Shown here: positions 1 through 6,946 of the stretch, in pieces
Layout of the letters: each line of letters begins with the position of its first letter
How positions within the stretch are numbered: position 1 is the first letter of the stretch
The notes under the pieces: model-generated
Database searches by the model: none
What the model was told of the DNA's origin: nothing
The model's input: the letters and a program-made list of their open reading frames with translations, nothing else
NCBI GenBank assembly: GCA_030684755.1
Contig: JAUXXN010000555.1
Coordinates: 1-7,330 of the forward strand
Length of the DNA stretch: 7,330 nt
Source of the DNA: Hydrogenophaga sp.
Lineage (GTDB): Bacteria; Pseudomonadota; Gammaproteobacteria; Burkholderiales; Burkholderiaceae_C
Reading direction: 5' to 3'
Position numbers and translations under genes: made by a program

Positions 1-1779
1 CTGACCACAGTGCCCGACGACCTGGACGGCATTTACGAATCGATCAAAGAAAATGCGCTGCTGAGCAAGTTTGCCGGCGGCCTGGGCAACGACTGGACCC
101 GCGTGCGCGCCATGGGTGCCCACATCAAAGGCACCAACGGCGAAAGCCAAGGCGTGGTGCCGTTCTTAAAAGTGGTGAACGACACGGCAGTCGCAGTGAA
201 CCAAGGTGGAAAACGCAAGGGCGCCGTCTGCACCTACCTGGAAACCTGGCACCTGGACATTGAAGAGTTTTTGGAATTGCGCAAAAACACCGGCGACAAC
301 CGCCGCCGCACCCACGACATGAACACGGCGAACTGGATTCCCGATCTGTTCATGAAGCGGGTGATGGAAAAAGGCGACTGGACCCTGTTCTCGCCCAACA
401 ACGTGCCCGACCTGCACGACCGGTTTGGTGCCGATTTCGAAAAGGCTTATGTGGCCTACGAAGCCCAAGCCGAACGCGGCGAACTCAGGCCCAGCCGCAA
501 GGTTCCCGCTTCCGACCTGTGGCGCAAGATGCTCACCATGCTGTTTGAAACCGGCCACCCGTGGATCACGTTCAAAGACCCCTGCAACATCCGCTCACCC
601 CAGCAGCATGCGGGCGTGGTGCATTCGTCCAACTTGTGCACCGAAATTACCCTGAACACCAGTGACACCGAAACCGCTGTCTGCAACCTGGGTTCCATCA
701 ACCTGCTGCAACACCTAAAAGACGGCGCCATCGACCACGACAAGCTGCAACGCACGGTCAACACCGCCATGCGCATGCTGGACAACGTGATCGACATCAA
801 CTATTACGCTGTCAAAAAGGCACGCGACTCGAACATGCGCCACCGTCCGGTGGGGCTGGGTATCATGGGTTTTCAGGACGCGCTGTACACCCTGCGCGTG
901 CCCTACGCTTCAGCGGATGCGGTGGAATTTGCCGACCGGTCCATGGAAGCCGTGTGCTATTACGCCTATTGGGCTTCCAGCGAATTGGCGCGCGAGCGGG
1001 GCCGATACGCCAGCTACAAAGGCTCGCTGTGGGACCAGGGTATTTTGCCGTTGGACACGTTGGACCTGCTGGCCCGCGAACGCGGCGGTTATGTGGAGGT
1101 GGACCGCAGCGCCACCTTGGATTGGGATGCCTTGCGCCAAAAAATTGCCGCTGACGGCATGCGCAATTCCAACTGCGTGGCCATTGCGCCCACCGCCACC
1201 ATTTCCAACATCATCGGCGTGGACGCATCCATTGAGCCCTGCTTTGGCAACCTGTCGGTCAAGTCCAACCTGTCGGGGGAATTCACCGTTATCAACAGCT
1301 ATTTGGTGAAAGACCTGAAGCGCCTGGGCCTGTGGGACGACGTGATGGTGATGGACCTGAAACACTTTGATGGTTCGCTGCGCCCCATCGACCGCGTGCC
1401 GCAAGAGGTGAAGGCACTCTACGCCACTGCGTTTGAAGTGGACACACAGTGGCTGGTGGAAGCTGCAGCACGCCGCCAAAAGTGGATCGACCAGGCCCAG
1501 AGCCTGAATATCTATATGGCGGGCGCATCCGGCAAAAAGTTGGACGAAACCTACAAGCTTGCCTGGCTGCGCGGCCTGAAAACCACCTACTACCTGCGGA
1601 CCACCTCGGCCACGCAGGCTGAAAAATCCACCGGCCGCACCGGCCAGCTCAACGCCGTGTCCATGTCCTCCAGCGACGCGGGCATGTCGGTGGCACAAGT
1701 CGCGCCAGCCGCCGACGTGCCCGCCACCGACATCAAGTTTTGCGCCATCGACGATCCGGGTTGCGAAGCCTGCCAATGA
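1..1779 (+). CDS. nrdA: Ribonucleoside-diphosphate reductase class Ia, large (alpha) subunit, 3' part
   Basis: This is the catalytic subunit that reduces ribonucleoside diphosphates to deoxyribonucleotides in the cytoplasm, working with NrdB. The reading frame is open at the left edge, so the true start lies outside; the GTG at 10 is internal. 592 residues are visible. The active-site triad Asn-Leu-Cys-x-Glu is at 631-645 (Cys at 637, Glu at 643). The second redox Cys of the substrate site is at 682 in AVCNLGSIN. The paired radical-transfer tyrosines are at 1588-1593 in [10 protein letters not shown]. The C-terminal cysteine pair that re-reduces the active site is at 1762 and 1771 (GCEACQ), with a further Cys at 1741. 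By comparison with E. coli, the first redox Cys and any ATP-cone domain lie upstream of the window. The last 50 or so residues form an Ala/Ser/Pro-rich linker to the Cys tail, as expected for a flexible swinging arm. nrdB follows on the same strand. Identity is very sure; only the N-terminal architecture is unseen. Confidence 0.97.
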   Translation: MTTVPDDLDGIYESIKENALLSKFAGGLGNDWTRVRAMGAHIKGTNGESQGVVPFLKVVNDTAVAVNQGGKRKGAVCTYLETWHLDIEEFLELRKNTGDNRRRTHDMNTANWIPDLFMKRVMEKGDWTLFSPNNVPDLHDRFGADFEKAYVAYEAQAERGELRPSRKVPASDLWRKMLTMLFETGHPWITFKDPCNIRSPQQHAGVVHSSNLCTEITLNTSDTETAVCNLGSINLLQHLKDGAIDHDKLQRTVNTAMRMLDNVIDINYYAVKKARDSNMRHRPVGLGIMGFQDALYTLRVPYASADAVEFADRSMEAVCYYAYWASSELARERGRYASYKGSLWDQGILPLDTLDLLARERGGYVEVDRSATLDWDALRQKIAADGMRNSNCVAIAPTATISNIIGVDASIEPCFGNLSVKSNLSGEFTVINSYLVKDLKRLGLWDDVMVMDLKHFDGSLRPIDRVPQEVKALYATAFEVDTQWLVEAAARRQKWIDQAQSLNIYMAGASGKKLDETYKLAWLRGLKTTYYLRTTSATQAEKSTGRTGQLNAVSMSSSDAGMSVAQVAPAADVPATDIKFCAIDDPGCEACQ

Positions 1780-1789
1780 CGCCGATGTA

Positions 1790-1849
1790 CGCACTTGTGC
1801 GCGTTTGTGGTGTCCACCCCTGCGTTTCGATGCGACACCGCAACACAAA
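1790..1849 (+). repeat. Inverted repeats in the nrdA-nrdB spacer
   Basis: The 142-bp spacer starts with a small CGCAC/GTGCG hairpin (1790-1801, 2-nt loop). A larger interrupted stem follows: TTTGT plus GGTGTC at 1804-1814 faces GACACC at 1834-1839 and ACAAA at 1845-1849, with a 5-nt bulge on the right side. There is no T-run after it, so it is not a canonical terminator. It could be an RNA hairpin that sets relative nrdA and nrdB levels by stabilising or cleaving the transcript. That role is inference. I see no obvious NrdR box in the spacer. Confidence 0.4.
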
Positions 1850-1873
1850 TCCACGCCGTTGCACATGAGCCCT

Positions 1874-1901
1874 TTGCTTTTGATGCAGACACTTTGATAA
1901 T
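1874..1901 (+). promoter_or_regulatory. Possible weak sigma-70-type promoter before nrdB
   Basis: GATAAT at 1896-1901 matches five of six bases of the -10 consensus. TTGCTT at 1874-1879 is a poor -35 at 16 bp spacing, matching only TTG. It ends 20 nt before the nrdB start codon and would give a very short leader. It may provide some nrdB transcription apart from nrdA, but such matches also arise by chance in a locally AT-richer spacer. Confidence 0.25.
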
Positions 1902-1921
1902 CCGCAGAATTGGAACCATCT

Positions 1922-3094
1922 ATGTTGACCTGGGACGAACCCATCACGACCGCTTCGAAGCCAACGAACAGCCCCGCAGTTCCCGCTGCAACTGGCTTTC
2001 AAGTGCCCCCACCCATTGCGAAGAACCCAATCTCTTCGTTCGCAGCCCCGACCCCCACAGCACCCGCGACCAGCGCTCGCCGCGTCAATGCGGCCGACAA
2101 GCGCATCATCAACGGCCAGACCGACGTCAACCAGCTGGTGCCCTTCAAGTACAAGTGGGCTTGGGAGAAATACCTGGCCACCTGCGCCAACCACTGGATG
2201 CCGCAAGAAGTGAACATGAGCCGCGACATCGCGCTCTGGAAAGACCCCAACGGCCTGACCGAAGACGAGCGCCGCATTGTCAAGCGCAACCTGGGCTTTT
2301 TCGTCACCGCCGACTCTTTGGCTGCCAACAATATCGTGCTGGGCACCTACCGCCACATCACAGCGCCCGAGTGCCGCCAGTTTCTGCTGCGCCAGGCATT
2401 TGAAGAAGCGATCCACACGCACGCCTACCAGTACATCGTGGAGTCGTTGGGTCTGGACGAGTCCGAGATCTTCAACGCCTACAACGAAGTGAAGTCGATC
2501 CGCGACAAAGACCAGTTCCTGATCCCTTTCATCGAAGCGATCATGGACCCGAACTTTCACACCGGCACGCCTGAGGACGACCAGACGCTGCTCAAAAGCC
2601 TGATCGTGTTTGCCTGCCTGATGGAAGGGCTGTTTTTCTACGTGGGCTTCACCCAAATTCTGGCGCTGGGTCGCCAGAACAAGATGACCGGTGCGGCAGA
2701 GCAGTACCAGTACATACTTCGCGACGAGTCCATGCATTGCAACTTTGGCATCGACCTGATCAACGCCTTGAAGCTTGAAAATCCGATGCTGTGGACGCCT
2801 GCGTTCAAGGCTGAGATCAAGGCGCTGTTTATACAAGCGGTCGAATTGGAGTACCGTTACGCCGAAGACACCATGCCGCGCGGCGTGTTGGGCATGAATG
2901 CGTCCATGTTCAAGGGTTATTTGCGCTACATTGCCAACCGCCGCGCCACACAAATTGGACTGGAGCCCATGTTCCCGAACGAAGAGAATCCGTTCCCTTG
3001 GATGAGTGAAATGATCGACCTCAAAAAGGAGCGCAATTTCTTTGAGACCCGCGTGATTGAATACCAAACCGGTGGGGCGCTTTCCTGGGACTGA
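1922..3094 (+). CDS. nrdB: Ribonucleoside-diphosphate reductase class Ia, small (beta) subunit
   Basis: This 390-residue ferritin-like protein holds the diiron centre and the stable tyrosyl radical that starts catalysis in NrdA. All six predicted metal ligands are present: Asp131 (TADSL), Glu162 and His165 (EEAIH), Glu235 (LMEGL), and Glu269 and His272 (RDESMH). The radical tyrosine is Tyr169 (HTHAY). Spacing matches E. coli NrdB for Asp/Glu/His/Tyr (31, 3 and 4 residues) and for the last pair (34). The start is ATG 1922, giving MLTWDEP, with a weak GGAA at 1912-1915 as ribosome binding site. An in-frame TTG at 1910 would add four residues but sits on that site. Residues 10-57 are a Pro/Ala/Ser/Thr-rich, probably disordered stretch before the core begins at about [13 protein letters not shown]. 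The C terminus ends in ALSWD, in the tail region that docks onto NrdA in this family. It is likely co-transcribed with nrdA across a 142-bp spacer. Confidence 0.97.
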   Translation: MLTWDEPITTASKPTNSPAVPAATGFQVPPPIAKNPISSFAAPTPTAPATSARRVNAADKRIINGQTDVNQLVPFKYKWAWEKYLATCANHWMPQEVNMSRDIALWKDPNGLTEDERRIVKRNLGFFVTADSLAANNIVLGTYRHITAPECRQFLLRQAFEEAIHTHAYQYIVESLGLDESEIFNAYNEVKSIRDKDQFLIPFIEAIMDPNFHTGTPEDDQTLLKSLIVFACLMEGLFFYVGFTQILALGRQNKMTGAAEQYQYILRDESMHCNFGIDLINALKLENPMLWTPAFKAEIKALFIQAVELEYRYAEDTMPRGVLGMNASMFKGYLRYIANRRATQIGLEPMFPNEENPFPWMSEMIDLKKERNFFETRVIEYQTGGALSWD

Positions 3095-3207
3095 TGTTCC
3101 TCGACCAGCCACGGGCTGCGTTGCCCCATTCAATCTTCACATGCACAACGAATTTTCAAAATCCTGTTCATGGCGCCTTGTCGCCAGCAGCAGGGTTTTG
3201 TCATCCC

Positions 3208-3263
3208 ATTCAACGCCCTGGGGTCCACTGCGGATGCATCCGCTAGACCCCAGGGCGTTGAAT
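3208..3263. repeat. 56-nt nested perfect palindrome (long hairpin or cruciform)
   Basis: An 18-nt arm at 3208-3225 (ATTCAACGCCCTGGGGTC) is perfectly complementary to 3246-3263. The 20-nt centre contains a second perfect palindrome of 14 nt at 3230-3243 (GCGGATGCATCCGC), flanked by CACT on the left and TA on the right. The RNA would fold into a very stable stem with a small internal loop. It lies 113 nt after the nrdB stop and 60 nt before the H1-like start. There is no T-run behind either arm (GAATCACTTCACC follows on the plus strand), so it is not a textbook intrinsic terminator. It could still end or protect the nrdAB message, act in the leader of the H1-like gene, or be a dispersed palindromic repeat. 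Confidence 0.85.
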
Positions 3264-3311
3264 CACTTCACCAGCACAAAAAACGGATGAAGTGCTCATT
3301 GCAACTTGATC

Positions 3312-3317
3312 AAGGAG
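3312..3317 (+). promoter_or_regulatory. Strong Shine-Dalgarno site for the H1-like gene
   Basis: AAGGAG ends 6 nt before ATG 3324. It is the best ribosome binding site in the window. It fixes the start at ATG 3324 rather than the in-frame TTG at 3306, and it suggests efficient translation of an abundant protein. Confidence 0.85.
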
Positions 3318-3323
3318 AACACA

Positions 3324-3875
3324 ATGGCAACTGCGAAAAAAGCCCCGGCCAAAAAAGCCGCACCAGAAAAGAAAATGACGGCACCTGTGAAAGCGGCTGC
3401 CGCTGAAAAGAAAGCAGCTCCCGCCAAGAAGAAGGCCGCTGCGCCCGTCAAGGAAGCCGCTCCGGTAACGAAAGCGGCTGTACCGGTGAAGAAAGCCGCT
3501 CCGGCCAAAAAAGCCGCTGCCCCTGCCAAAGAAGCTGCGCCGGTCAAGGCATCTGCACCGGTCAAGAAGGCTGCAACTCCTGTGAAGAAAGCCGCTCCGG
3601 CTAAAAAGGCCGCTGCCCCGGCAAAGGAAGCCATTGCAGTGGAGAAGGTGGCTGCACCTGCGAAGAAAGCGACTCCAGCCAAAGAAGCCGCTCCAGTGAA
3701 AAAGGCAGCCCCAGCTAAGAAGGCCGCTGTGCCTGCGAAGAAAGCTGCCGCACCAGCAAAGAAAGCAGCAGCGACCAAGAAAACGGCAGCTCCTGCCGCT
3801 CCAGCCGCTCCTGCCGCAAAAACCAAGCTGACGCCTCAAGCAGCCTGGCCATTTCCAACCTCCAGCAAGCCCTGA
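3324..3875 (+). CDS. Histone H1-like Lys/Ala/Pro-repeat DNA-binding protein
   Basis: This 183-residue, extremely basic, low-complexity protein resembles the C-terminal tail of eukaryotic histone H1 and the bacterial H1-like proteins of Bordetella and its relatives. It probably coats or condenses the nucleoid by non-specific charge contacts. Residues 1-167 are variations on KKAAPAK and KEAAPVK units, with occasional Glu, Thr, Ser and Val. The whole protein lacks Gly, Arg, His, Cys, Tyr, Asp and Asn. An 18-residue block is repeated exactly at residues 54-71 and 86-103. The last 16 residues (KLTPQAAWPFPTSSKP) are non-repetitive and hold its only Trp and nearly all its hydrophobic character. The start is ATG 3324, with AAGGAG 6 nt upstream. 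It sits alone between nrdB and a convergent minus-strand operon, with a terminator 16 nt after its stop. I see no clear promoter. The class is secure; the precise DNA target and role are not. Confidence 0.88.
   Translation: MATAKKAPAKKAAPEKKMTAPVKAAAAEKKAAPAKKKAAAPVKEAAPVTKAAVPVKKAAPAKKAAAPAKEAAPVKASAPVKKAATPVKKAAPAKKAAAPAKEAIAVEKVAAPAKKATPAKEAAPVKKAAPAKKAAVPAKKAAAPAKKAAATKKTAAPAAPAAPAAKTKLTPQAAWPFPTSSKP
3483..3632 (+). repeat. Internal duplicated block of the H1-like gene, 96-nt offset
   Basis: Codons for residues 54-71 (3483-3536) and 86-103 (3579-3632) encode the same 18 residues, PVKK..AKEA, 32 residues apart. The DNA copies share a 20-nt identical core (GTGAAGAAAGCCGCTCCGGC) but differ at several third positions. 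This suggests an old segmental duplication followed by synonymous drift with the protein sequence kept. Confidence 0.7.
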
Positions 3876-3890
3876 AGACGTTGGAACCAC

Positions 3891-3922
3891 AAAAAGCCCG
3901 GCGCTTTTGCTCCGAGCTTTTT
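3891..3922. terminator. Bidirectional intrinsic terminator between convergent genes
   Basis: AAAAAGCCCGGCGC (3891-3904) pairs with GCTCCGAGCTTTTT (3909-3922) around a TTTT loop. That is a 14-bp stem with two mismatches. The A-run on one side and T-run on the other give a U-tract on either strand. It begins 16 nt after the H1-like stop and lies 67 nt beyond the end of the minus-strand kinase gene, so it can end both transcripts. Confidence 0.8.
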
Positions 3923-3953
3923 GCCGTTGGTCGCTTGCTTGCGGATCACACAA

Positions 3954-3986
3954 CGTGTTTGCAACCTTTCCAGGGTCGCAAACACG
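3954..3986 (-). repeat. Inverted repeat just after the kinase stop codon
   Basis: CGTGTTTGC (3954-3962) is perfectly complementary to GCAAACACG (3978-3986), with a 15-nt loop. On the minus strand it forms a hairpin 2 nt after the TAG of the kinase gene. No T-run follows directly, so it more likely protects the 3' end or supports the terminator at 3891-3922 than terminates alone. Confidence 0.5.
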
Positions 3987-3988
3987 CG

Positions 3989-4876
3989 CTAAACGCTGAA
4001 CAAGTAGTTCTGTCCACCTCGGCTGGCAATTTTGGCGGCCCCCATGCGGTTACCCAGTTCCGCACAGCGTTGCAACGCCCACCCCTGCTCCAAACCATGC
4101 AGCAAAGCGGCGCGAAACGCATCACCACAGCCGGTCGGGTCCACAACATCGGTGGCTGACAAACCTGGCACGGTGGTTTTCTGCCCGGCTTCCCAAATCT
4201 CGCAACCCTGAGCGCCCAAGGTCACGATGAGACCCTGCACACGCTCAGCCAGGCTTTCCAGCGAGAGGCCGGTGCGGTCCGACAGCATGCGGGCTTCGTA
4301 ATCGTTCACCGCCACCCAGGTGGCCAGTTCAACGAATTGCAACAGCTCTTCGCCGTTGAACATAGGCAGGCCCTGGCCTGGATCGAACACAAACGGCACA
4401 CCCGCTGCATGCAGCTGGCGGGCATGGCTCAGCATTGCCTCACGGCCATCGGGCGAAATGATGCCCAAGGTGATGTCGGCTCGCGCGGGCACCGGGTTGT
4501 CGTGTGCCTGAGACATGGCACCCGGATGGAAAGCGGTGATCTGGTTGTTGTCGCGGTCGGTCATGATCATGGCCTGGGCGGTGTAACAGTCGGTTGAAGA
4601 GCCCACATGTTGCGTGTCCACACCCAAGGCTTTCAGGCGCGCCAGGTAGTCTTGCCCATCGTTGCCCAGCATGGCCAACGGCACGGCTTGCGCACCCAGT
4701 TGGCGCAAACCGTAAGCAATGTTGCCAGCACACCCACCGTATTCGCGGCGCAAGCCGGGCACCAGAAAAGAGACGTTGAGGATATGCAACTGGCTGGGCA
4801 GTATCTGCTCGGCAAAGCGGCCCTCAAACGTCATGATGGTGTCAAAGGCCAGCGAACCGCAAACGAGAATGGACAT
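3989..4876 (-). CDS. PfkB-family carbohydrate/nucleoside kinase (adenosine kinase-like)
   Basis: This 295-residue cytoplasmic kinase has the ribokinase/PfkB fold. The N-terminal strand is MSILVCGSLAFDTI. The substrate-side glycine motif YGGCAGN is at residues 46-52. The NxxE metal/phosphate motif is Asn191-Glu194 (NDYE). The C-terminal signature DPTGCGDAF is at residues 246-254, with the anion hole at Gly249-Gly251 and Asp252 as catalytic base. Length fits the family. Close bacterial relatives are often called adenosine kinase or simply carbohydrate kinase, but no residue seen here fixes the substrate. The start is ATG at 4876, 18 nt after the stop of the DUF3426 gene, with no good Shine-Dalgarno, so translation may depend on coupling to that gene. 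It is the last gene of the minus-strand unit. The family is certain; the substrate is open (adenosine, ribose or another sugar). Confidence 0.9.
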   Translation of the reverse strand: MSILVCGSLAFDTIMTFEGRFAEQILPSQLHILNVSFLVPGLRREYGGCAGNIAYGLRQLGAQAVPLAMLGNDGQDYLARLKALGVDTQHVGSSTDCYTAQAMIMTDRDNNQITAFHPGAMSQAHDNPVPARADITLGIISPDGREAMLSHARQLHAAGVPFVFDPGQGLPMFNGEELLQFVELATWVAVNDYEARMLSDRTGLSLESLAERVQGLIVTLGAQGCEIWEAGQKTTVPGLSATDVVDPTGCGDAFRAALLHGLEQGWALQRCAELGNRMGAAKIASRGGQNYLFSV

Positions 4877-4894
4877 GAGAAATTGTTTTCAGAA

Positions 4895-5911
4895 TCAAGG
4901 GTAAAAAACCAATGCCCGGTAACCGGCCATGGGCATGGACTCACCGACCGATAGCGACAAGCGCAGGTTGATGGTCACCGAGTTATTTGCTGGCAACTGC
5001 GCTGGCGCACCGGGCATCTCCTCGGGCAAGAAAACGCGCCTTGCAATCTCCACATCGCGGGTGTCGGTCAGGCTCAGCTCCAGGGCTGGCACCGCCAAAG
5101 CCACCGGTGCGGTGTTCTGCAACACCAGATCAAAGGAATGAAAATTCCCCAGCCGGTGCACCAGGGTAGCGCTATCGATAACGATGGACTCGATGCGACG
5201 CAAAGGCACCACTTCACACCCCAGAGGCACGCACAGTTGCTGGAGCGTCGGCTTCCACTGGGGCTGCCAAGCCGCCAACGCATCCCGTTCGTGCAATACA
5301 AACTGCAAGCCCAACGCCAGGGTGAGCAGCAGCGCCAACACGGACAGCAACGCACGCACGCCACGCGAATGCCAAAAAGCCCGGCGGCGCGCTTGTCGGA
5401 CAAAACCTGGCTCAGACTGCGTCAAGCCTTGGTCAGCGGTACTTTGCAGAGTGGGACTTATCGGCTCCGCCGCTTTGACATCCGTAGCGACATCCATAGC
5501 GCCCAAATCGGTCTGGGCCGTTATCGGTTCTGCCACCACGCCAGCCTTGCTGGCTGCCTGGGCGGTGGGCAGTGCGTCATCGAGAGAACGCTTCAAAGCA
5601 TGGGGTGTGACGCTGACGCTTTGGGTTGGAACGCTGGGCGGTGCAGGGGGTGACACCACCACAGGGTGTTGCTCGGGGACCGTCTCCAAGGCAGACGGCC
5701 GTGCGGCACCCGGTGCGTCAGACGGGCTCTTGGGGATGGCAGGACGACCGGCGCTTAGGGCAACCTCAGGCTTCCAGGTTTCCAGGTACAGCGTGGCGTC
5801 AAACACATCAGCACAGTGGCCGCAACGAACCCAACCTTCGGATATCTTGAGTTGGTCGGGGACAACCCTGAACGTCGTGCTGCAAGCGGGACAGCGGGTG
5901 GTGAAATGCAT
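4895..5911 (-). CDS. Zinc-ribbon, single-pass membrane protein with DUF3426 domain
   Basis: 338 residues. A short zinc ribbon at residues 1-40 has two Cys pairs, Cys7/Cys10 and Cys30/Cys33, in the typical CPxCxTxF...QL...GxVRCGxCxxVFDA pattern of the MJ0042 finger family. A Pro/Ala/Ser-rich, probably disordered linker spans residues 50-170. A basic patch (RQARRR, 172-177) precedes one hydrophobic helix at about 186-207. Basic residues before the helix suggest a cytoplasmic zinc ribbon and a periplasmic C-terminal domain. That domain (about 210-338) has beta-rich DUF3426 character with two Cys (227 and 232). Its function is not known; a link to envelope or sensory regulation is only a guess. 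The start is ATG at 5911, directly before the zinc ribbon, with no clear ribosome binding site. prmA is upstream after a 110-nt gap and the kinase is downstream after 18 nt, consistent with one operon. Confidence 0.9.
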   Translation of the reverse strand: MHFTTRCPACSTTFRVVPDQLKISEGWVRCGHCADVFDATLYLETWKPEVALSAGRPAIPKSPSDAPGAARPSALETVPEQHPVVVSPPAPPSVPTQSVSVTPHALKRSLDDALPTAQAASKAGVVAEPITAQTDLGAMDVATDVKAAEPISPTLQSTADQGLTQSEPGFVRQARRRAFWHSRGVRALLSVLALLLTLALGLQFVLHERDALAAWQPQWKPTLQQLCVPLGCEVVPLRRIESIVIDSATLVHRLGNFHSFDLVLQNTAPVALAVPALELSLTDTRDVEIARRVFLPEEMPGAPAQLPANNSVTINLRLSLSVGESMPMAGYRALVFYP

Positions 5912-6021
5912 GACAGATTATTCCGCACCGGTGATTTCAGCACCCAAAGCACCGGCGCACATCGAAGCAGGTGCCCGCATCACCGGCCAAAACAGCATGC
6001 GAGCCCCCATAACGAAAACGC

Positions 6022-6918
6022 TCAGCCCTTAACCGCCGTCATGAGGATCCAGCCATCGGCTTCGTCGCTCACGTCTAACGCCACCCAAGGCGCATAGGCC
6101 TCACGCAACTCGTCGGCCTGGCGCGCCAAAATGCCTGCCAGCACCAAATGACCGCCTGCGCGCACATGGGCGCACAACAAGGGCGCCAACACCTTCAGTG
6201 GCGTGGCCAAAATGTTGGCCAGCACCAGGTCAAACACCCCATGGGCCCACTCGGGCAAACCAGCAGCCAGCATCACATGGTTGGCCGCAGCGTTGAGTTG
6301 CGTCGATTCGACAGCCGCCGGGTCGATGTCCACCGCCACGATGTCGCGAGCACCAAATTTGGCCGCACCAATGGCCAAAATACCCGAGCCGCAGCCGTAG
6401 TCGAGCACGCGCTGCCCGGCCCAGTCGCGCTGCGCGGTCCAGCGCAAACACATGCGGGTGGTGGGGTGGGTGCCGGTGCCAAAGGCCAAACCGGGGTCAA
6501 GCCGTATCACCTGCAATGCCGCTGCCGGCGGCTCGTGCCAAGTGGGCACAATCCAAAAACTGGGGGTAATTTCAACCGGGGCAAACTGCGATTGGGTCAA
6601 ACGCACCCAGTCTTGATCGGGCACGGCTTGAACGCCTTGCACCGCACAGCCTTCAAAAAAATCTTGCAACACCAGCAAGTCAGCGGCTTCACGGGCCGCC
6701 GCTTCGGTGGGAAACAGCGCCACCACGCGCGAGCGCTGCCAACCAGCTTTGGGCGGTGGCATGCCGGGCTCGCCAAACAGGGCTGATTCGGCTTCGGTCA
6801 TGGCGTCTGCGTCTTCCACCGACACACTCAAAGCGTCCAGCGCCGCCAGCGCATCGCTCACGGTTTCCACCGCCAACTCGGGTGCCAGCAACACCAGCTC
6901 AAACAGGCTGACGTCCAA
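6022..6918 (-). CDS. prmA: Ribosomal protein L11 methyltransferase
   Basis: This S-adenosylmethionine-dependent enzyme methylates ribosomal protein L11 in the cytoplasm. The N-terminal substrate-recognition domain includes ALSVSVEDAD and GWQRSRVVALF. It is followed by DPGLAFGTGTHPTT, the SAM motif VLDYGCGSGILA (coded at 6373-6408), the acidic VDIDP motif and the NIL motif (LVLANIL) typical of PrmA. The end is ILMTAVKG. The start is uncertain because no ATG lies near the family N terminus. TTG at 6918 gives a 298-residue protein beginning MDVSLFELVLLAPE, close to E. coli PrmA (293). CTG at 6906 would give 294 residues starting LFEL, with a weak GGA upstream. GTG at 6957 would give 311 residues, overlap the accC stop by 11 nt and add a Pro/Thr-rich stretch unlike the family. 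None has a strong ribosome binding site, so coupling to accC translation is likely. Confidence 0.95.
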   Translation of the reverse strand: MDVSLFELVLLAPELAVETVSDALAALDALSVSVEDADAMTEAESALFGEPGMPPPKAGWQRSRVVALFPTEAAAREAADLLVLQDFFEGCAVQGVQAVPDQDWVRLTQSQFAPVEITPSFWIVPTWHEPPAAALQVIRLDPGLAFGTGTHPTTRMCLRWTAQRDWAGQRVLDYGCGSGILAIGAAKFGARDIVAVDIDPAAVESTQLNAAANHVMLAAGLPEWAHGVFDLVLANILATPLKVLAPLLCAHVRAGGHLVLAGILARQADELREAYAPWVALDVSDEADGWILMTAVKG

Positions 6919-6946
6919 CGGAGTGGAGGGCGCAGGGGTTTCCAGA

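Noticed and set aside
1780..1921. NrdR box in the nrdA-nrdB spacer
   Set aside because: No segment resembles the AT-rich ACAnnATATnnTGT-type palindrome; any such site should be upstream of nrdA, outside the window.
910..1947. 345-codon minus-strand frame across nrdA
   Set aside because: Antisense shadow of the conserved nrdA catalytic region; low-complexity Gly/His/Gln-rich translation with no domain.
1795..2403. 202-codon plus-strand frame overlapping the start of nrdB
   Set aside because: It runs out of frame through the conserved nrdB core and gives an Arg/Pro/His-rich translation typical of a shifted frame.
3106..3118. CAGCC-ACG-GGCTG hairpin 11 nt after nrdB as a terminator
   Set aside because: Only a 5-bp stem with a 3-nt loop and no T-run; too weak to call.
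1733..3133. 466-codon open frame on the minus strand across nrdB
   Set aside because: It is antisense to a textbook nrdB, rich in His/Arg/Val/Gly as expected from reversed high-GC codons, and matches no family I recognise.
3171..3186. TGGCG/CGCCA hairpin in the nrdB to H1-like gap
   Set aside because: A 5-bp stem without a U-tract is expected by chance in this base composition.
3243..3953. Gly/Phe/Cys-rich minus-strand frame (and a second Ala/Gly/Phe-rich one at 3296-3826) opposite the H1-like gene
   Set aside because: The apparent repeats are the mirror of the Lys/Ala/Pro codons. The AAGGAG site and matching terminator support the plus-strand gene instead.
5925..5970. Short GCACCGG/CACCGGTG repeats before the zinc-ribbon gene
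   Set aside because: Units are 7-8 bp, irregularly spaced and common in high-GC sequence; no array or symmetry large enough to support a site.
5184..6032. 282-codon plus-strand frame across the DUF3426 gene
   Set aside because: Antisense to the Pro/Ala-rich linker and zinc-ribbon codons; no recognisable domain and no ribosome binding site. The minus-strand protein has clear Cys pairs and a membrane helix.
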